The notes under the pieces are model-generated. The model was not told where the DNA came from. It did no database searches and saw only the letters and a program-made list of their open reading frames with translations. From positions 434,001 through 498,000 of the forward strand of contig NZ_CP096203.1 of assembly GCF_023195755.1 (NCBI RefSeq): DNA of 64,000 nucleotides, read 5' to 3'. The position numbers and the translations under genes were made by a program. Shown piece by piece: positions 1 to 8,803 of this stretch. Origin of the DNA: Chryseobacterium nepalense. Lineage in GTDB: Bacteria > Bacteroidota > Bacteroidia > Flavobacteriales > Weeksellaceae. Positions within the stretch are counted from its first letter, which is position 1. Each line of letters starts with the position of its first letter.

Positions 1-159
1 ATGAATGAAGGACGTGTTATGAACGAAAGAACAATTAATACTCTTAAGTATGTTCTTTACGAAATATCTCATTTTACGGTTGAAATGATTTACAATGTTC
101 AGAATAATAAAATTGAAGGAATTAATGTATTCCAGAATAAAGGAGCGTACGCGATCTAA
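1..159 (+). CDS. small hypothetical protein (possibly 5'-truncated)
   Basis: An open frame from the first base encodes 52 residues, with Met at 1 and 7 and ending NKGAYAI. I do not recognise the family and see no signal peptide or membrane segment. The frame is open to the window edge, so this could be a complete short protein starting at Met1 or Met7, or the C-terminus of a longer one. A good Rho-independent terminator 29 bases after the stop supports a real transcription unit ending here. Confidence 0.45.
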   Translation: MNEGRVMNERTINTLKYVLYEISHFTVEMIYNVQNNKIEGINVFQNKGAYAI

Positions 160-187
160 GTAACACAAACTGACAGGAAATAATGCA

Positions 188-216
188 GAGCAGCTTTTAA
201 ATAAGCTGCTCTTTTA
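188..216 (+). terminator. Rho-independent terminator
   Basis: A 9-bp perfect stem (188-196 with 203-211) with a 6-nt loop is followed by a T-rich tract. It closes the transcription unit ending at 159. Confidence 0.8.
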
Positions 217-540
217 TTTTGTTTTAATAGGATTGGAAAATTAACAACATCGAATTTTTATCATATTAATATTAAAAATTGTTTAAAACAAAAAAATCCT
301 CAGAAATCTGAGGATAAAAACTAATAACCATGAAAACTCAAATTAAACATGAGTACTAGTATATATTAAAATATTATGCCACTAAGCTTGTCCGGCCGGA
401 TTTTTTAATATTATTTATGAGTTTTTTAGAAAATATATAATTTTTGATTTTAATTTGGAGAAAAATTTAAAACACGAATTTTAATGTTCGGAATTAGTCG
501 CTCTTGGCACGGTTTATTCAGTATTTACAAAAATATAAAT
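217..540. other. intergenic region with hairpin, 9-codon ORF and GC-rich palindrome
   Basis: This AT-rich gap holds a 9-bp hairpin (arms 296-304 and 307-315). It is followed at 330-359 by a nine-codon frame, ATG to TAG, encoding MKTQIKHEY. At 391-400 there is a 10-base palindrome, TCCGGCCGGA, followed by six T. The arrangement could be a leader peptide or attenuator, a remnant of a small gene, or a minus-strand terminator, since the hairpin has an A-run on its left side. Nothing else is recognisable. Confidence 0.3.
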
Positions 541-771
541 ATGGCACATAAAAATTTCAGAAAAGAAGACTTTGTTAAAGAAGAAGGTTCAGATCTTTAC
601 CAAGTGGAATTCCGAAAAGGAAATATAGGCGAGGGAGCTGATTTAATTGTTGAAAGACAAAAAGAAGATGGAGAATACGAAAACCTTCAGGCAGAAATCA
701 GGAGGCACAATGATCGTATTTTTATCTGCTGGAGTGAACCTTTCAACGGTAGAGTAATTTTCGACGAATAA
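541..771 (+). CDS. small hypothetical protein, 76 aa
   Basis: A soluble, charged 76-residue protein starting MAHKNFRKED and ending GRVIFDE. The frame stays open 19 codons further upstream (from 484), but that extension is unlike the rest in composition and ATG541 looks the better start. It is rich in Glu, Lys and Arg, with no signal peptide, membrane segment or cysteine cluster, and I do not recognise the family. It stands alone, between the gap at 217-540 and its own terminator, so nothing in the context suggests a role. Confidence 0.6.
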   Translation: MAHKNFRKEDFVKEEGSDLYQVEFRKGNIGEGADLIVERQKEDGEYENLQAEIRRHNDRIFICWSEPFNGRVIFDE

Positions 772-772
772 A

Positions 773-799
773 AAATCCCGACTAATTTCCGGGATTTTT
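773..799 (+). terminator. Rho-independent terminator
   Basis: An 8-bp stem (773-780 with 790-797) encloses a 9-nt loop and runs into T-rich sequence two bases after the stop of the preceding small gene. Confidence 0.75.
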
Positions 800-874
800 G
801 TTTATTATAAGCGTTTGAGGGATGTGGCATAATAATAGGTGAGTTATAGATAATTAACCAAAACCAATTACAAA

Positions 875-1870
875 ATGAAATCCAATAACGAAATCCACGA
901 AAGCCTTAAAGGTAAAACAGTTGTCATCACCGGCGGAAGCAGCGGAGTAGGGAGAGCAGCAGCTGAAGCATTCGCTCTGGAGGGCTGTACTATCGTTGTG
1001 GCTGCGCGCGGAAAAGATGCACTTGACGAAACCGTTTCTTTATGCCGTGATCTGGGAGTTGCTGCACTGGGCGTTCCTACTGATGTATCCATCGCTGCCG
1101 ATGTTCAGAACCTTGCTAATAAAGCATTACAGTTTAACGGAAGAATAGATATATGGATCAACAATGCAGGAGTAATGGCAAGCGGTAAGTTTGAAGAAAT
1201 TCCTATGGATCTGAACGAACAGGTGATCAAAACCAATCTTTTCGGATATATGCACGGTGCATACAGTGTTCTGCCGATTTTTAAAAAACAGGATGACGGA
1301 ATTTTAATCAACAATATATCAATAGGAGGTTTTATGCCGGCTCCTTACAGTGCAGTGTACTCTGCTACCAAATTCGGAATCCGGGGGATGATGGAATGCC
1401 TTCACGGTGAGATTTCAGATTTCCCGAATGTACACATATGCAATCTGTATCCGCAGATTCAAAGGTCTACCGGAAACATGCATTCTGCTAAATTTTCCGG
1501 GCTGGATTTTAAAATTCCTCCTTTTGCTGCAGATCCCCGGGATACCGCTGCGAAATTTGTACAGCTTGCTAAAAATCCACAAAAAGAATTATTCCCGGAT
1601 ATTACCTCCAGACTTCTCACGGGAGTTTATAAACTTTTTCCAAAACCCGTTATCAATACCGCTTCTGCCGGAATGAGAATGATGATGAGAATGAAAAAGG
1701 CACCGTCAGATTCTGGTAATATCTTATCACCTTCACCCGAACCGCATCGGATTTACGGTTATACCATGTTTCCTGTTCCTTCCAGGAAAACAGGATTGGC
1801 AGTAATGGCAGGACTTGGATTAGGACTGGCTTTTATGTTTCTTAAATTAAAATCATCCAACGAAAATTAA
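875..1870 (+). CDS. SDR family oxidoreductase with C-terminal membrane anchor
   Basis: A classical short-chain dehydrogenase/reductase. The cofactor loop TGGSSGVGRA lies at residues 19-28, NNAG at 96-99, the catalytic Ser near 149, and the Tyr162-x3-Lys166 pair in YSATK. The Rossmann domain covers about residues 12-250. At 331 residues it is about 80 longer than a minimal SDR. The extension is basic and ends in a hydrophobic segment (about 307-323, GLAVMAGLGLGLAFMF), which suggests a tail anchor in the inner membrane. The substrate cannot be read from sequence. It is monocistronic, with a strong terminator after the stop. Confidence 0.9.
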   Translation: MKSNNEIHESLKGKTVVITGGSSGVGRAAAEAFALEGCTIVVAARGKDALDETVSLCRDLGVAALGVPTDVSIAADVQNLANKALQFNGRIDIWINNAGVMASGKFEEIPMDLNEQVIKTNLFGYMHGAYSVLPIFKKQDDGILINNISIGGFMPAPYSAVYSATKFGIRGMMECLHGEISDFPNVHICNLYPQIQRSTGNMHSAKFSGLDFKIPPFAADPRDTAAKFVQLAKNPQKELFPDITSRLLTGVYKLFPKPVINTASAGMRMMMRMKKAPSDSGNILSPSPEPHRIYGYTMFPVPSRKTGLAVMAGLGLGLAFMFLKLKSSNEN

Positions 1871-1893
1871 ATCAGAATAAATTTTATTTTATA

Positions 1894-1933
1894 AAAGTTT
1901 CGGGCAAATCGAAGATTTGCCCGAAACTTTTTT
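1894..1933 (+). terminator. strong Rho-independent terminator
   Basis: A 17-bp perfect stem (1894-1910 with 1914-1930) with a GAA loop, followed by T residues, ends the SDR transcript. Confidence 0.9.
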
Positions 1934-2004
1934 ACTTTCTGATGATTTTAGACATAATCACACAAATTAATCTATTATTGTAAGCATAATTAATTTAAAA
2001 CTGA

Positions 2005-2012
2005 TATTTTTG
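2005..2012 (+). promoter_or_regulatory. putative -7 box (TATTTTTG)
   Basis: This matches the Bacteroidota -7 consensus TAnnTTTG, 60 bases before the next start codon. A TTG at 1978-1980 could be the -33 element, though the 24-base spacing is slightly long. Confidence 0.4.
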
Positions 2013-2072
2013 TGTCCAGTGAATAAGTTGATGGGAATTTAGAGGTAAGCAATTATTTTAATCAATATAAAA

Positions 2073-3872
2073 ATGATCAAAAAGCCTTTACACAATTTCC
2101 ATATTCCCGTAATGGGATTGGCGTACACTATTGACAGTCCTGTCCGTGTGGCGCAGTACGGAATTTCATCCGTAGTTTCTATAATTGATGATGAGATTAT
2201 AGAAAAAATGAAAAATTTTTACAGCAACCGGTTCAACCTGAATTATGCAAGTATTTCGACAAGGGTTGAGGACTACCGTGCCAAGAGAATTACCGCGTAT
2301 CTCAATATGCTGGATGATATTGTGACCGAAAAATTTGAAGCCTTTAAAGAGGAACTTTCAAAAAATAGAATGGCACTTGCCAATTTTGCGGATATGCTTC
2401 CCAACACTTCGGAACTGAAAGCCGGTCTTGAGCATTTCATGACCCAGAAAGAAGGAATTGCTTCTGCTATTAAAAACTTTATCGAAAAACATCTTTCTCC
2501 GGGAAATATTGATGTCAATATCATGACGAAAGTTGATAAGGATAATTTTAAAAACAAGCAACAGCTGCCAGTAACCTATAATGATGCACATGCCTCATTG
2601 CGTGGATTTGCAAATAGCAAATTGTCTTCATCGGTAGTGCTTTCGGCAGGAATGAATCCCAGACTTTACAGTTATATCGAAGAATTTGAAGATTTTTATC
2701 CTGATGAAAAAGGAAGTATTAAAAAGAAAATTATTCTTAAAGTAAGTGATTTCCGTTCTGCGATGATTCAGGGGAATTTTTTAGCTAAAAAAGGGCTCTG
2801 GGTATCGGAATACAGGATTGAATCCGGGCTGAATTGCGGCGGACACGCCTTTGCAACGGAAGGACTTTTACTGGGACCTATTCTTGAAGAGTTTAAAAAT
2901 AAAAAACATGAACTTATTGAATCTTCCCATATTTTAATGAATAAAGCATTGGAGCAGAAAGAAAAAGCTCCTGTTGTCCAGCCTTTAGAATTAAAAATTA
3001 CGGTTCAGGGTGGAGTTGGAACAGCTGAAGAACATGAATTTCTTTTAAATACCTATAATATTGACAGCATTGGCTGGGGCTCTCCTTTTTTACTGGTTCC
3101 TGAAGCGACCTCAGTGGATCACGAAACCAGGAAACTTCTTTCAGAATCAAAAGAAAAAGATTTCTATATCAGTAATCTATCCCCGCTTGGTGTGCCTTTT
3201 AATACGGTTAGAGATTCTTCCAATGAAATCATCAGACGTCAGAAACAGTCGAGAGGCAGATATGGAAGTTCTTGTCCTAAAAAGCTGCTGGCTTTAAGTA
3301 AAGAATATTCACCGGAAGGAATTTGTACGGCATCGAAAAAATATCAGGAACTGAAATTACAGGAACTTGAATCGCAAAAATATGAGTTTAGTTCCGAAAT
3401 ATATCGTAGAAAAAGACACAATATAACCGAGAAAGCATGTCTTTGTGTTGGTTTAGTAAATTCCGCATATCTTGAAAACGGTATTGAAATAAAAGGGGAG
3501 CAACAGGGCGTTGTGATCTGCCCCGGCCCGAATCTGGCGTACTTTGATAAGGAAGTTTCACTTTTGGAAATGGTAAAGCATATTTATGGTAGATCTAATG
3601 TTATTTCACATAAAAACAGGCCAAATATTTTCGTCAACGAAATGAAAATGTATATTGATTATCTGAAAAAGGAAATTGAAGAGTTTTCAGGAAATATAAC
3701 AGCAGGCCAGATAAAAAAATGGAAAAATTTTAAGGAAAACCTACTTCAAGGTATTGAATATTATGAGAACTTACTGAAAAAAACAGATTTTTTCAAAACA
3801 GATCTTAATCTGAAATGTCTTCTACAATACAATAAATCAATACTATCAGGCATTGTAATTCCTGAAAATTAG
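2073..3872 (+). CDS. uncharacterised 599-aa protein, possible FMN-type TIM barrel
   Basis: I cannot assign this protein to a named family. The opening HIPVMGLAYTIDSPVRVAQYG (about residues 10-30) and the later GGVGTAEEHEFLL (313-325) resemble the first strand and the phosphate-binding strand of FMN-dependent TIM-barrel enzymes such as nitronate monooxygenase or glutamate synthase. A conserved-looking NCGGHAFATEG lies at 254-264. Cysteines occur at 255, 401, 418, 456, 458 and 483, in SCPKK, GICTA, KACLC and VICPG contexts, and could bind a metal or cluster. There is no signal peptide or membrane segment. It stands alone, with its own putative promoter and terminator. Confidence 0.75.
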   Translation: MIKKPLHNFHIPVMGLAYTIDSPVRVAQYGISSVVSIIDDEIIEKMKNFYSNRFNLNYASISTRVEDYRAKRITAYLNMLDDIVTEKFEAFKEELSKNRMALANFADMLPNTSELKAGLEHFMTQKEGIASAIKNFIEKHLSPGNIDVNIMTKVDKDNFKNKQQLPVTYNDAHASLRGFANSKLSSSVVLSAGMNPRLYSYIEEFEDFYPDEKGSIKKKIILKVSDFRSAMIQGNFLAKKGLWVSEYRIESGLNCGGHAFATEGLLLGPILEEFKNKKHELIESSHILMNKALEQKEKAPVVQPLELKITVQGGVGTAEEHEFLLNTYNIDSIGWGSPFLLVPEATSVDHETRKLLSESKEKDFYISNLSPLGVPFNTVRDSSNEIIRRQKQSRGRYGSSCPKKLLALSKEYSPEGICTASKKYQELKLQELESQKYEFSSEIYRRKRHNITEKACLCVGLVNSAYLENGIEIKGEQQGVVICPGPNLAYFDKEVSLLEMVKHIYGRSNVISHKNRPNIFVNEMKMYIDYLKKEIEEFSGNITAGQIKKWKNFKENLLQGIEYYENLLKKTDFFKTDLNLKCLLQYNKSILSGIVIPEN

Positions 3873-3965
3873 TCAACTGAAAATTAATTGAAATTGTCTA
3901 TGTGATTTTTTTTAATCTAAAATCTTTAAAGTCACATCAATTTAATTAAAATTGTTCTATATATA

Positions 3966-3996
3966 AAGTGCTACAGGAAATTGTAGCACTTTTTGT
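3966..3996 (+). terminator. Rho-independent terminator
   Basis: A 10-bp perfect stem (3966-3975 with 3982-3991) with a 6-nt loop and T-run, 94 bases after the stop of the 599-residue gene. Confidence 0.85.
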
Positions 3997-4030
3997 TTTA
4001 TATTAACTTGAAATTACCTTTAATATCAAA

Positions 4031-4699
4031 TTAAAAAAACTGAAGGAAAAATGAACAAAAGATTACTAAAATACAATATATCACAGTAATCCATTTTATA
4101 CTTGATGCTGCATAAATTTTTAACTTTGAGTGGTTAATCAATCTGTTCAGTGAATTTTCTATTTCGAGCCTTTCATCAATATGACCAACCTCTTCAGCCT
4201 GTAGCTTCTGGACCCGATATATTAACTTTTTAGTCAGATAGTTTTCACCGATATCGCATAGATAAGCTATAAAAGGAAGTATAAGTGCATATTGCAGAAA
4301 AGGAAACATCGGGAATATAGCCGAATTATACTCTCTTGAAAAAAGGTAAAAATGCGTAATCAGCAAAAAAATACTTGTATAAGCAAATGGCATAAAAATA
4401 TTGTCCATTTTCAGTGATTTTGTAATAATTTTTTGGGTTTTCGGGTTGATTTTAAGAATGATTTCGTTAAACATTCTACTCTTGTACGGAAGCTGGAGAT
4501 CAAATATAGAAAAGTAGATCACGCAATTTTCCTTTTTCCTGGATTTGACTTCATAATAGAGGGTTGGTGCAAACGAAGAAAGACATGCACTTGTAATAAT
4601 GGTGCCAAATATCATAAGTATTGAAAGCCATAAAATAACCTGGTCAAAATTTTCAATACACAGGTCAAAGGTTTTTCTAAAAATATATATAAATAACAT
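4031..4699 (-). CDS. hypothetical membrane protein, patatin neighbour
   Basis: A 222-residue protein with four probable membrane segments: about 18-42, 104-122, 128-146 and 202-220. A basic cytoplasmic stretch separates the first from the second, and an acidic amphipathic region (about 165-190) lies before the last. I recognise no family. It starts 10 bases after the stop of the patatin-like gene on the same strand, so the two are very probably co-transcribed and may work together at the membrane. The pair is visibly AT-rich. Confidence 0.65.
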   Translation of the reverse strand: MLFIYIFRKTFDLCIENFDQVILWLSILMIFGTIITSACLSSFAPTLYYEVKSRKKENCVIYFSIFDLQLPYKSRMFNEIILKINPKTQKIITKSLKMDNIFMPFAYTSIFLLITHFYLFSREYNSAIFPMFPFLQYALILPFIAYLCDIGENYLTKKLIYRVQKLQAEEVGHIDERLEIENSLNRLINHSKLKIYAASSIKWITVIYCILVIFCSFFLQFF

Positions 4700-4709
4700 A
4701 ATTGAAAAT

Positions 4710-6830
4710 TTAGTTGGTAAAACTGGATTTTTCTTTTAGTTTAGGACTAAGATTTTTATAAATCTCTGCCATTCCGCGTTCCTTTTTATAATTTTCCCAG
4801 TCGAAGAAAATATCAGGATATACAAAATCTTCTAGCTTAAAATCAGTAATTCCGAAATCGGATTTTGCTTTTTGAAGGAGCTTATCCCGATCTTCAAAAT
4901 TTAATTTTTTGCCTGACAGAAAGATCGTAGCGGCCAGTGCGCCTCTGTAAAACAGTTCAATCTGCTCATACGATTTTGGTGCAAAATTTAGCCAGCTTAT
5001 TTTTCCTGTATCTACACTTCGTACTGTTTTTCGGAAGTTGCTGTTTCTGATTAAAAAATCACGATCATAAAAATAGCGCATCGTTGAAATCATGGATAGG
5101 GCAAGCTTGGATTCATTATCTATCAGTTTATATAAATCGTCATTATCATACTCTAACTTAATGCCGAAAGTAGGTCGGGTAGGTATTGTGTGATGATTGC
5201 TGTCATAGAAAACATTGATAGGAAAATTTGATAGCGCTCCGCCATCTACAAAGAGAATCTCATTATTTCCCTGAATAAAATTCTTATAAGAGCCCAATTT
5301 TGTTTTCCAGGTTTCATTGATATTAATAAGTTGGGTATTAGACATCGTAACTTTATAAGGCTTGAAGAAAAAAGGAATTGACATAGAAGCTCTTACGTAC
5401 TCTGCCGGCGAGATCGATTCGTCGGTTCCCCAATAAAACTCATGCATTCCGGGAAATTCAACTTTAATTTGGTTGGTAATGTCTGCCGCAACAACCACAA
5501 GTTGCTGAAAAAATCTGTTACCACATGCATTTACGATATTTTTTGTGTTTATAAAAAGTTTTTTTAGTATTTCCTCAATTATTTTATCGTTATTATTAAT
5601 AGAAATAAATTTTTTTGTAGTGAGAAATTCGTTGATTATTTTAAGATCCTGCCAATTAATCTGGCTAAAATTGGAAATCCCACAAATTAATTGGATAAGG
5701 AGATGATCGACGAATTTCTGATCTTCGGCAGCCAAGTTATTTTTTGTTAGGTAATCGTCAAAAATTTCTTTAAGCTGTATATCTATCATTCTGTCTTTTA
5801 ACTCATGCCAATCATTCTTTGAATCGTGCGGCTTATCCTGTTCTCCTATTTTATTTTCAGCACCACCATCAGAGGAATTTGTTGTTTCTTTAGTAGTATT
5901 TACTAATTTTTCTGTACTTTCATTACCATTGGAATCTGTATTTTCAAAATGAGGATGATCAGGGACATAATAACACCGGTAAAGATCATTTTCTGTAAGC
6001 ATTTTCCTTTTAAGATCACTAACGGTCTTAATGCCATTATTTTCCATGAGCCCCTGAATCCATTCTTTGAAATTATCTCCCGGATTAATACCCATTTTTT
6101 CGCTATTGAAGTATAATAGCCGTAAACTTGTAATATTTCTAATAAGCAAGGCTATACAAATCATAAACCCTATAATGGCCGCCAGAAGAGTTCGATTAAT
6201 CCATATTTGCCATGAAGCGGGATAATGCGTTAGAATTCCGACTCCGGTACCGCTAACAATAATTAGTAACAATAATATAGGCAAAAAGATAACGGTTAAT
6301 CTCAGCCTGTTTTTAATTCTCTTAAGAAGAGGTCCTCTTTCTTTATTTGAAAAAAACTGTAAAATAAAAGATCTCCAAGAGGGATGCCCGTCTACCAGTT
6401 CCCGCAAATCTTTTTGGGATAAATATTCAATAATTTTTTCCGAACGGGTTTCGTAACATTGTCTGATAAATTCTTCTTTCATACCCATCATAATAGCATC
6501 CCGGCGCGAATATACGCAGTTGAGCATCATGGTGTTGATAGCACCTGCGCTTGTGCCTGCGCTGTTTAAAAAAGAAATTCCCATTTTTTCAAGAATGTAG
6601 GTATAGCCCGCCAGTGCAATGCCGTGGACACCTCCGCCTTCTTGAATCAAATCCACATATTGCCTTGATGATTTTGGATTAATTCCGTATTTTCTGAGAA
6701 GGTCTTTTTTAGAATCTTCCCAGTTGATATTATCTCTGATATCAGAAACATGTAAGGAATCATTACTATAAAGTTTCTCGAGATGATCCAGCATGTGTTC
6801 AACAGTTTGAGTGAAATCTATTACATTCAT
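4710..6830 (-). CDS. patatin-like phospholipase with internal membrane segments
   Basis: A patatin-family Ser-Asp lipid acyl hydrolase. Residues 65-70 (GGGVHG) form the oxyanion-hole glycine loop. GTSAG at 92-96 is the nucleophile elbow, with Ser94. DGG at 529-531 carries the catalytic Asp529. ASMSIP (481-486) is another family block. The catalytic halves are split by a large insertion of more than 300 residues with two hydrophobic segments (about 178-200 and 212-230) and a charged, low-complexity linker (about 295-345). At 706 residues it is much longer than typical bacterial patatins. Membrane lipids are the likely substrate. It forms a probable operon with the downstream membrane protein. 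Confidence 0.88.
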   Translation of the reverse strand: MNVIDFTQTVEHMLDHLEKLYSNDSLHVSDIRDNINWEDSKKDLLRKYGINPKSSRQYVDLIQEGGGVHGIALAGYTYILEKMGISFLNSAGTSAGAINTMMLNCVYSRRDAIMMGMKEEFIRQCYETRSEKIIEYLSQKDLRELVDGHPSWRSFILQFFSNKERGPLLKRIKNRLRLTVIFLPILLLLIIVSGTGVGILTHYPASWQIWINRTLLAAIIGFMICIALLIRNITSLRLLYFNSEKMGINPGDNFKEWIQGLMENNGIKTVSDLKRKMLTENDLYRCYYVPDHPHFENTDSNGNESTEKLVNTTKETTNSSDGGAENKIGEQDKPHDSKNDWHELKDRMIDIQLKEIFDDYLTKNNLAAEDQKFVDHLLIQLICGISNFSQINWQDLKIINEFLTTKKFISINNNDKIIEEILKKLFINTKNIVNACGNRFFQQLVVVAADITNQIKVEFPGMHEFYWGTDESISPAEYVRASMSIPFFFKPYKVTMSNTQLININETWKTKLGSYKNFIQGNNEILFVDGGALSNFPINVFYDSNHHTIPTRPTFGIKLEYDNDDLYKLIDNESKLALSMISTMRYFYDRDFLIRNSNFRKTVRSVDTGKISWLNFAPKSYEQIELFYRGALAATIFLSGKKLNFEDRDKLLQKAKSDFGITDFKLEDFVYPDIFFDWENYKKERGMAEIYKNLSPKLKEKSSFTN

Positions 6831-7517
6831 GGTATTTATAATTTTATTTGTGATTATAATAGTTCAGATCGGATGACCGAATAACATCTTAGCATGGTTT
6901 ATAATTCGGAAACAATCACTTAAGGAAGCTGATTTTTCTTTATAACCATGATGAGAGTAAATGTCTTAATTCGAAACCAAATGAGTGAAAATCTGGTCTT
7001 TTAGAAAAATATAGGATCGTTTTTTAAGTACCCTCAATGCAAAAGAATAATTTCATAATAATGGTTTTTAGTTTATATAAAGATAATTAAAACGGATGGT
7101 ATGTAAAATAACACTTTTGTAGTATTTTGCTTTAACATCTTCAGTCTTAGTTTCTTAAGCAGGTAATTCTTTACATGCAAATGCGTATATGTTAGTTTAG
7201 GTTTAGAAAATTAACATGTATCAACTATAGAAGGAATTATTCAGATATTTGTAAATGAATGTTATAGTACCAAAAAAATATTATTGTGCTCTGATTTTAT
7301 TCTTTTTGATGAAGATAACAGATGGAATGTTTTGTGTGATAACTTTAATGCTTTAGTAATTTACTTTTTGTTACCACTTTTTGCAAGATGTACAATCGTT
7401 AAACTGCCTATTGGTCAGGCTTTCCTTGATTTTTCGTGACCCATTTTTTCTTTTTTGAATGGGACATGAAATAGGACATATAAATCGTGACCTATTTTGT
7501 TTTTTCTGATACTGCGC
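6831..7517. other. intergenic region between patatin-like gene and tRNA-Ser
   Basis: About 690 bases without a credible gene on either strand, AT-rich and of low complexity. It should hold the promoter of the minus-strand phospholipase gene, though I see no clear TAnnTTTG box. Around 7437-7495 the motifs GTGACCCATTTTTTC and GTGACCTATTTTG are imperfect copies of each other, and GGGACATG and AGGACATA lie between them. I see no integrase remnant and no repeat of the tRNA 3' end. Confidence 0.4.
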
Positions 7518-7559
7518 TAAAACAAAAAACGCTGTAAACATTGATGTTTACAGCGTTTT
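7518..7559 (-). terminator. terminator of tRNA-Ser
   Basis: A 16-bp perfect stem (7526-7541 with 7544-7559), with an A-rich tract on its left side that reads as a U-run on the minus strand. It lies 21 bases past the tRNA 3' end. Confidence 0.85.
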
Positions 7560-7580
7560 AGCTTATTTTGGTTTCCCAAC

Positions 7581-7667
7581 TGGCGGAGAGTGAGGGATTC
7601 GAACCCCGGACCTGTTACAGTCAACAGTTTTCAAGACTGCCGCAATCGACCACTCTGCCAACTCTCC
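7581..7667 (-). tRNA. tRNA-Ser (anticodon TGA)
   Basis: On the minus strand the acceptor stem GGAGAGT pairs with ACTCTCC, followed by discriminator G and an encoded CCA at 7581-7583. The anticodon loop CTTGAAA gives anticodon TGA (plus-strand 7631-7633), which reads UCN serine codons. The T arm contains GGTTCGAATCC. A long variable arm typical of class II tRNAs lies between. Length is 87 nt with CCA. Confidence 0.97.
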
Positions 7668-7701
7668 AGAAACTCCGATTATATCGTCGTTTTCAGTGGT
7701 G

Positions 7702-7733
7702 CAAATATAGAAATATTTTTTATACCTGCAAAA
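7702..7733 (-). promoter_or_regulatory. tRNA-Ser promoter
   Basis: On the minus strand, TATATTTG (7702-7709) is a perfect TAnnTTTG -7 box, with TTG of TTTTG (7729-7731) 19 bases upstream as the -33 element. It lies 35 bases before the tRNA 5' end. Confidence 0.7.
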
Positions 7734-7809
7734 TATTTTTTATATCATATTTATGCACCATATTTTTCAGCTGTCAGATAAATGTTTTGGAAATTGAACC
7801 CCCTTTAGA

Positions 7810-8175
7810 TTAATTGCTTGGAACCAACAGGTTATCAATTTTCAGCAGTACAGCATCAATATCGAACGGTTTGCTGATAAATTCATCGGCGTTGCATCTG
7901 CTGATTACTTCATGATCTTTTGCGTGTGCACTCATAATCATAATAGGAATATTTGACGTTTCAGGACGTGTTCTCAATTCATTGCAAACATCAATCCCGT
8001 TTCCGTCGGGCATCATCACGTCCAGGATAAAAATATCAGGAACTACAGAAAGATCTCTGTTGTTGAATGCTTCTACTGTAGAGAAAGAGCGAACGTCGTA
8101 GTCTTCGAATGACAGGAGGAGCTGTAATGCATCTCTGATGCCTGTCTCATCTTCAAGTATAAAAATTGTTTTCAT
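7810..8175 (-). CDS. single-domain response regulator
   Basis: A CheY-like receiver of 121 residues with no output domain. The acidic pocket is Glu8-Asp9-Glu10, the phosphoacceptor Asp52 lies in LDVMMPDG, Ser82 is the switch residue and Lys102 lies in SKPF. The frame extends 11 codons upstream, but ATG8175 (MKTIFILEDE) is the natural start of the first strand. No kinase gene adjoins it. It could relay phosphate from the orphan three-PAS kinase at about 16-18 kb, which is inference only. Confidence 0.9.
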   Translation of the reverse strand: MKTIFILEDETGIRDALQLLLSFEDYDVRSFSTVEAFNNRDLSVVPDIFILDVMMPDGNGIDVCNELRTRPETSNIPIMIMSAHAKDHEVISRCNADEFISKPFDIDAVLLKIDNLLVPSN

Positions 8176-8267
8176 AACGGTTGCATCGCAAAAACAAAGC
8201 CAAATCATTAATGACAGAAAATTTTATAATAATTATTTAAAGAATTTTAATTTTCGAATAAAGTGTA

Positions 8268-8657
8268 TTATTGAATCTGACTGCATTTGGGGCATATTCC
8301 GCTGATGACAAAATTATAACTATGTGCCGTAAAATTTTCAGGAAGATTAATTTCAGGAACCACATTTTCAATACAGGTCACTTCTTTACAATTTTCACAA
8401 TTAAAATGTAAGTGATTATGTGAGTGTCTTTCCTTATTGCAATGGTTGCACTTCGCATAATTGACAACCCCGTCCATATTGATAATTTTATGAATTTTTC
8501 CTTCTTTTTCAAGCCTTTCCAAAACACGGTATATCGTTACCCGATTGCAGAGACCATTGAGCTTTTCCTGTATTTCATGATGTGATAAAGCACTGGTAGC
8601 ATTGCTTAAGAGATGGAGTATTTCTGTTTTTGCCTGGGTGTTCCGTACCTGTTTCAT
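8268..8657 (-). CDS. Fur family transcriptional repressor
   Basis: A 129-residue Fur/Zur/PerR-type metalloregulator. The N-terminal winged helix (about 1-68) includes the recognition helix RVTIYRVLERLEKEGKI. The C-terminal dimer domain carries C87-x2-C90 and C122-x2-C125, the usual structural zinc site, plus a His-rich stretch RHSHNHLHF (77-85) suited to the sensing site. An additional C70-x2-C73 is present. The His-rich arrangement fits a Fur or zinc-responsive member better than PerR, but the metal cannot be decided. A -7 box lies upstream at 8694-8701. Confidence 0.9.
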   Translation of the reverse strand: MKQVRNTQAKTEILHLLSNATSALSHHEIQEKLNGLCNRVTIYRVLERLEKEGKIHKIINMDGVVNYAKCNHCNKERHSHNHLHFNCENCKEVTCIENVVPEINLPENFTAHSYNFVISGICPKCSQIQ

Positions 8658-8693
8658 ATTGAATTGCTAATGAAAATATGATGTAATATGCAA

Positions 8694-8701
8694 CAAAGTT
8701 A
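8694..8701 (-). promoter_or_regulatory. putative -7 box for the Fur-family gene
   Basis: On the minus strand this reads TAACTTTG, a TAnnTTTG match 36 bases before the start codon. No clear -33 TTG lies at the expected distance. Confidence 0.35.
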
Positions 8702-8803
8702 CAATAAGAATTTGTATATAATCTTAATATATAAAATGATAGTGCCTAATATGATGACATGCTTAAACATCAGATAGATTTTAGTCTATAATCGCGTGAA
8801 AAA

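Noticed and set aside
6831..7580. Integrated element with attachment site at tRNA-Ser
   Set aside because: No copy of the tRNA 3' end was found by eye elsewhere in the window and no integrase gene is present; the idea stays only as context for the patatin pair.
7568..7813. 81-aa and 63-aa plus-strand ORFs
   Set aside because: They run antisense through tRNA-Ser and its promoter.
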